Assembly: GCA_007116835.1 (NCBI GenBank)
Contig: SKHS01000027.1
Location: forward strand, 1 to 7,023
Length of the DNA stretch: 7,023 bases
Reading direction: 5' to 3'
DNA from: Halomonas sp.
GTDB lineage: Bacteria > Pseudomonadota > Gammaproteobacteria > Pseudomonadales > Halomonadaceae
Shown piece by piece: positions 4,994-7,023 of the stretch (position 1 is the stretch's first letter; each line of letters opens with the position of its first letter). The notes beneath the pieces were generated by a model, which saw only the letters and a program-made list of their open reading frames with translations, was not told the origin of the DNA and did no database searches. A program made the position numbers and the translations under genes.

Positions 4994-6037
4994 ATGATGG
5001 ATAACCCCACACAGCCGCCTAGCCCTCTCAGCGCTCAAACTGCGCGCGACTTAGCTTGGCTACTCACCACGCCTGACATCATTGCGTTACCACCGCCCAT
5101 GCCCAGCGGCGGTAGGCCAACATGTCAGGAGCTAGGTTTATCGGAAGGCATTGATGAGTGGCTAGCGCGACTTGCGCCAAAGGTGAGCGCTCTGGATGAC
5201 AAGCGCGCTACCCGCATGGGGCACTACCATGAAAGGCTGTGGCACCTGCTACTCGACAACGCACCCAACACCCGGCTACTGGCTAGCAACATAAAAATCA
5301 CGCATAAGCGCACCACCCTGGGCGAGCTGGATATGCTCTACCGAACGCGGGACAACCCTACTCCCATCCATTTGGAAGTGGCGATTAAGTTCTATTTAGG
5401 GTTACCAGAAGGGCCAGAAGATGCCACCAGCCAAAGCCGCTGGATTGGCCCTGGCGGGCTAGACAGTCTAGCGCTGAAATGCAGCCATCTTCGCCATCAT
5501 CAGCTGCCGATGTCGAGCACCGCCATCGCGCAAGCGGCCATCTCCCAGTGGCTAGCACCCAGAGATATAGGCCCCGCTCCCGCACCCAGTCACCTGCTGA
5601 CCCAGCGCCTAGCCATGCCCGGTGTGCTGTTTTACCCCTGGCACACGACAATGCCACCGCCCATCGGGGCAACGGCCGATCATCGGCGCGGCATGTGGTG
5701 TTATTTAAACGATTGGCCGACGCTTGCGGCCGAAAGAAGTGAGTTATTAAACATGGCGTGGCTAGAAAAGCCGCACTGGCTGGCGCCCCCCCAGCAGACG
5801 GCTTTTCAGCCAGCCAGCGAGGAAATGGCCATGGTAAGGCCGCTGATTGAACGCTACGGGCCACAGCAGGTGATGCTCTACGACCCAGAGGCAGAAATAA
5901 AAACAGACACAAAGGAGCAGCACATGGAGCGCCTTATCATTGTCCCCAATGACTGGCCACGCCAAGTGCCGTTACCGCCCCGTGCGCGCGCGTGCGCGCG
6001 GTTAAACAGCCATCTCGTTAGGCAACTCTCTCGTTAA
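4994..6037 (+). CDS. DUF1853 family protein, function unknown
   Basis: A 347-residue soluble protein. The family is recognised from the chain of motifs RMGHYHERLWHLLL (74-87), TTLGELDML (107-115), HLEVAIKFYLG (126-136), WIGPGGLDSLALKCSHLRHHQL (150-171), GVLFYPW (210-216), a conserved tryptophan region near 235, and MAWLEKPHWLA (254-264). E80, the E111-x-D113 pair and E128-xxx-K132 are arranged like the acidic and lysine residues of PD-(D/E)XK nuclease-fold proteins. I regard nuclease-like chemistry as a possibility, not a finding. Start: two adjacent ATGs at 4994 and 4997 match the family's N-terminus (TARDLAWLL follows), but only a weak AGG lies upstream. The in-frame extension back to 4901 reads as Trp/Cys-rich and overlaps the microprotein, so it was discarded. 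After residue 265 there is an extra region containing VPNDWP and ending in an Arg/Ala-rich tail. It shares its stop region with convergent proB. Confidence 0.85.
   Translation: MMDNPTQPPSPLSAQTARDLAWLLTTPDIIALPPPMPSGGRPTCQELGLSEGIDEWLARLAPKVSALDDKRATRMGHYHERLWHLLLDNAPNTRLLASNIKITHKRTTLGELDMLYRTRDNPTPIHLEVAIKFYLGLPEGPEDATSQSRWIGPGGLDSLALKCSHLRHHQLPMSSTAIAQAAISQWLAPRDIGPAPAPSHLLTQRLAMPGVLFYPWHTTMPPPIGATADHRRGMWCYLNDWPTLAAERSELLNMAWLEKPHWLAPPQQTAFQPASEEMAMVRPLIERYGPQQVMLYDPEAEIKTDTKEQHMERLIIVPNDWPRQVPLPPRARACARLNSHLVRQLSR
5981..6000 (+). repeat. 20-bp alternating purine-pyrimidine tract (two copies of CGTGCGCGCG)
   Basis: A strict pyrimidine-purine alternation built from two tandem copies of a 10-mer, lying inside the 3' end of the DUF1853 gene and encoding Arg-Ala-rich residues. 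Such GC/GT alternation favours left-handed Z-DNA under negative supercoiling, and it can also fold back on itself. It sits 34 bp from the meeting point of two convergent genes. Confidence 0.7.
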
Positions 6038-7023
6038 ACAACCACCAGATTATCGCGATGGATCAGCTCGTGAGCCTCCACATAACCCAGAATGGCTTCA
6101 ATCTGGTGGCTCGGCTGGCCTGCCAACTGACGGGCTTCATCCGCACCGTAGTTGACCAGCCCTTTGGCCACGCGTGCGCCCTGCTCATCCACGCATAGCA
6201 CCATATCACCGCGCTTAAAGCTGCCCTGCACGTCACGTACGCCCACCGCCAACAGGCTAGAGCCTTTGCCACGCAGCACATTCACCGCCCCGGCATCCAG
6301 CACCAAGGTGCCACGCACCTGCAGCTGACCCGCCAGCCAGCGCTTGCGGGCAGCAATGGGCGCTTGGTCTGGGCGCAACAGAGTGCCCAACGCTTCGCCT
6401 GCCATGATGCGGGAAATAACCTCCGGCTGGCGACCGCTGGCAATCACCGTCACTGCCCCAGAACGGGCAGCCAGCTGTGCAGCGCGTATTTTGGTGCTCA
6501 TGCCACCACGCCCCAAGGCACCGCCACTGCCTGCCACAGCGGCTAAGCGCGGATCATCGGCACGACCTTCAGCAATCATCTGAGCATTGGGGTCATGGCG
6601 AGGGTCAGCGTCAAACAGCCCTTCCTGGTCGGTGAGCAGCAGCAGCGCATCGGCTTCTAACAGGTTGGCAACTAGCGCACCGAGCGTGTCGTTATCGCCA
6701 AAGCGAATCTCGTCGGTAACGACGGTATCGTTTTCGTTAATCACCGGCACCACGCGCATCTCAACCAAGGTACGCAGCGCCGACAATGCGTTGAGATAGC
6801 GCTTGCGGTTGGAAAGGTCATCGTGGGTGAGCAGAATCTGAGCCGTTAACATCCCGTGGCGAGCAAAATGCTGCTCATAGCACTGGGTGAGGCCGTTCTG
6901 GCCTACCGCCGCAGCCGCCTGAAGCTCATGAACGGCACTAGGGCGCGCTTGCCACCCCAGGCGCACCATGCCCGCCGCTACGGCACCCGAGGATACCAGC
7001 ACAACTTCTTTGCCCTGCTGATG
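6034..7023 (-). CDS. proB: Glutamate 5-kinase (gamma-glutamyl kinase), 5' end cut by window edge
   Basis: This cytoplasmic enzyme phosphorylates glutamate with ATP to gamma-glutamyl phosphate, the first step of proline synthesis. The frame is open to base 7023, giving 329 residues and starting within HQQGKEVVLVSSGAVAAGM. Roughly 40 N-terminal residues including the start codon are missing when compared with a typical chain of about 370. Amino-acid-kinase motifs in order, numbered from the first visible residue: SSGAVAAG (11-18), PVINENDTV (93-101), FGDNDTLGALVAN (108-120), LLLTDQEGLFDADPR (128-142), and GRGGMSTKIRAAQLA (171-185). The last 95 or so residues (from about 235: GTLVLDAGAVNVL, then GDMV and YGADEARQLAG) form the C-terminal PUA domain found in the long ProB form. 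Known members are feedback-inhibited by proline; proline is also a compatible solute in halophiles. The stop overlaps that of the convergent DUF1853 gene. Confidence 0.96.
   Translation of the reverse strand, partial: HQQGKEVVLVSSGAVAAGMVRLGWQARPSAVHELQAAAAVGQNGLTQCYEQHFARHGMLTAQILLTHDDLSNRKRYLNALSALRTLVEMRVVPVINENDTVVTDEIRFGDNDTLGALVANLLEADALLLLTDQEGLFDADPRHDPNAQMIAEGRADDPRLAAVAGSGGALGRGGMSTKIRAAQLAARSGAVTVIASGRQPEVISRIMAGEALGTLLRPDQAPIAARKRWLAGQLQVRGTLVLDAGAVNVLRGKGSSLLAVGVRDVQGSFKRGDMVLCVDEQGARVAKGLVNYGADEARQLAGQPSHQIEAILGYVEAHELIHRDNLVVV

Noticed and set aside
5385..5912. Long antisense ORF of 175 codons opposite the DUF1853 gene
   Set aside because: Its composition is rich in Arg, Ala, Trp and Cys with no recognisable motif, and it mirrors a clearly coding gene. 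It is best explained as a GC-driven shadow.

Overview
The window most likely comes from a halophilic gammaproteobacterium of the Halomonas/Vreelandella type. This is inferred from moderately high GC, acidic cytoplasmic proteins, and the character of the proB, phnD and DUF1853 products; no rRNA or other marker gene is present. All proteins were read directly from the sequence and no database search was run. Nearly the whole window is ordinary chromosomal coding DNA. There is no tRNA, CRISPR array, insertion sequence, phage gene or origin.

Left part (1-1963, minus strand): a phosphonate/phosphite-type ABC importer operon, phnD then phnC, which runs off the left edge; a permease gene (phnE) would be expected beyond it. 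Upstream of phnD lies a run of six 11-bp-spaced TGTCAT-like units (1903-1963), a strong candidate PhoB-binding array, so the operon is probably induced by phosphate starvation. The 76-bp phnD-phnC spacer holds a perfect 12-bp hairpin with a GCAA loop.

Middle (2048-4977): a minus-strand glutamate dehydrogenase gene with an unusual lysine-rich N-terminal extension. It is divergent from a plus-strand, six-helix, bis-heme ferric reductase/NADPH-oxidase-like flavocytochrome. The reductase is followed after 8 bp by a 29-codon ORF encoding a single hydrophobic helix with its own ribosome binding site. This ORF is short enough to be missed by routine annotation and is the best candidate for something undescribed here.

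Right part (4994-7023): a DUF1853-family gene of unknown function on the plus strand. Its stop codon interlocks, on a shared TTAA, with the stop of a convergent proB (glutamate 5-kinase, first step of proline synthesis), whose 5' end lies beyond the right edge.

The genes form several independent units: Pi-starvation uptake, glutamate catabolism/nitrogen balance, a membrane electron-transfer unit, and proline synthesis. I see no multi-gene defence or novel biosynthetic system. The observations most worth pursuing are the 29-aa membrane protein, the multi-unit Pho array, the Asp-rich loop in PhnD and the intergenic hairpin.
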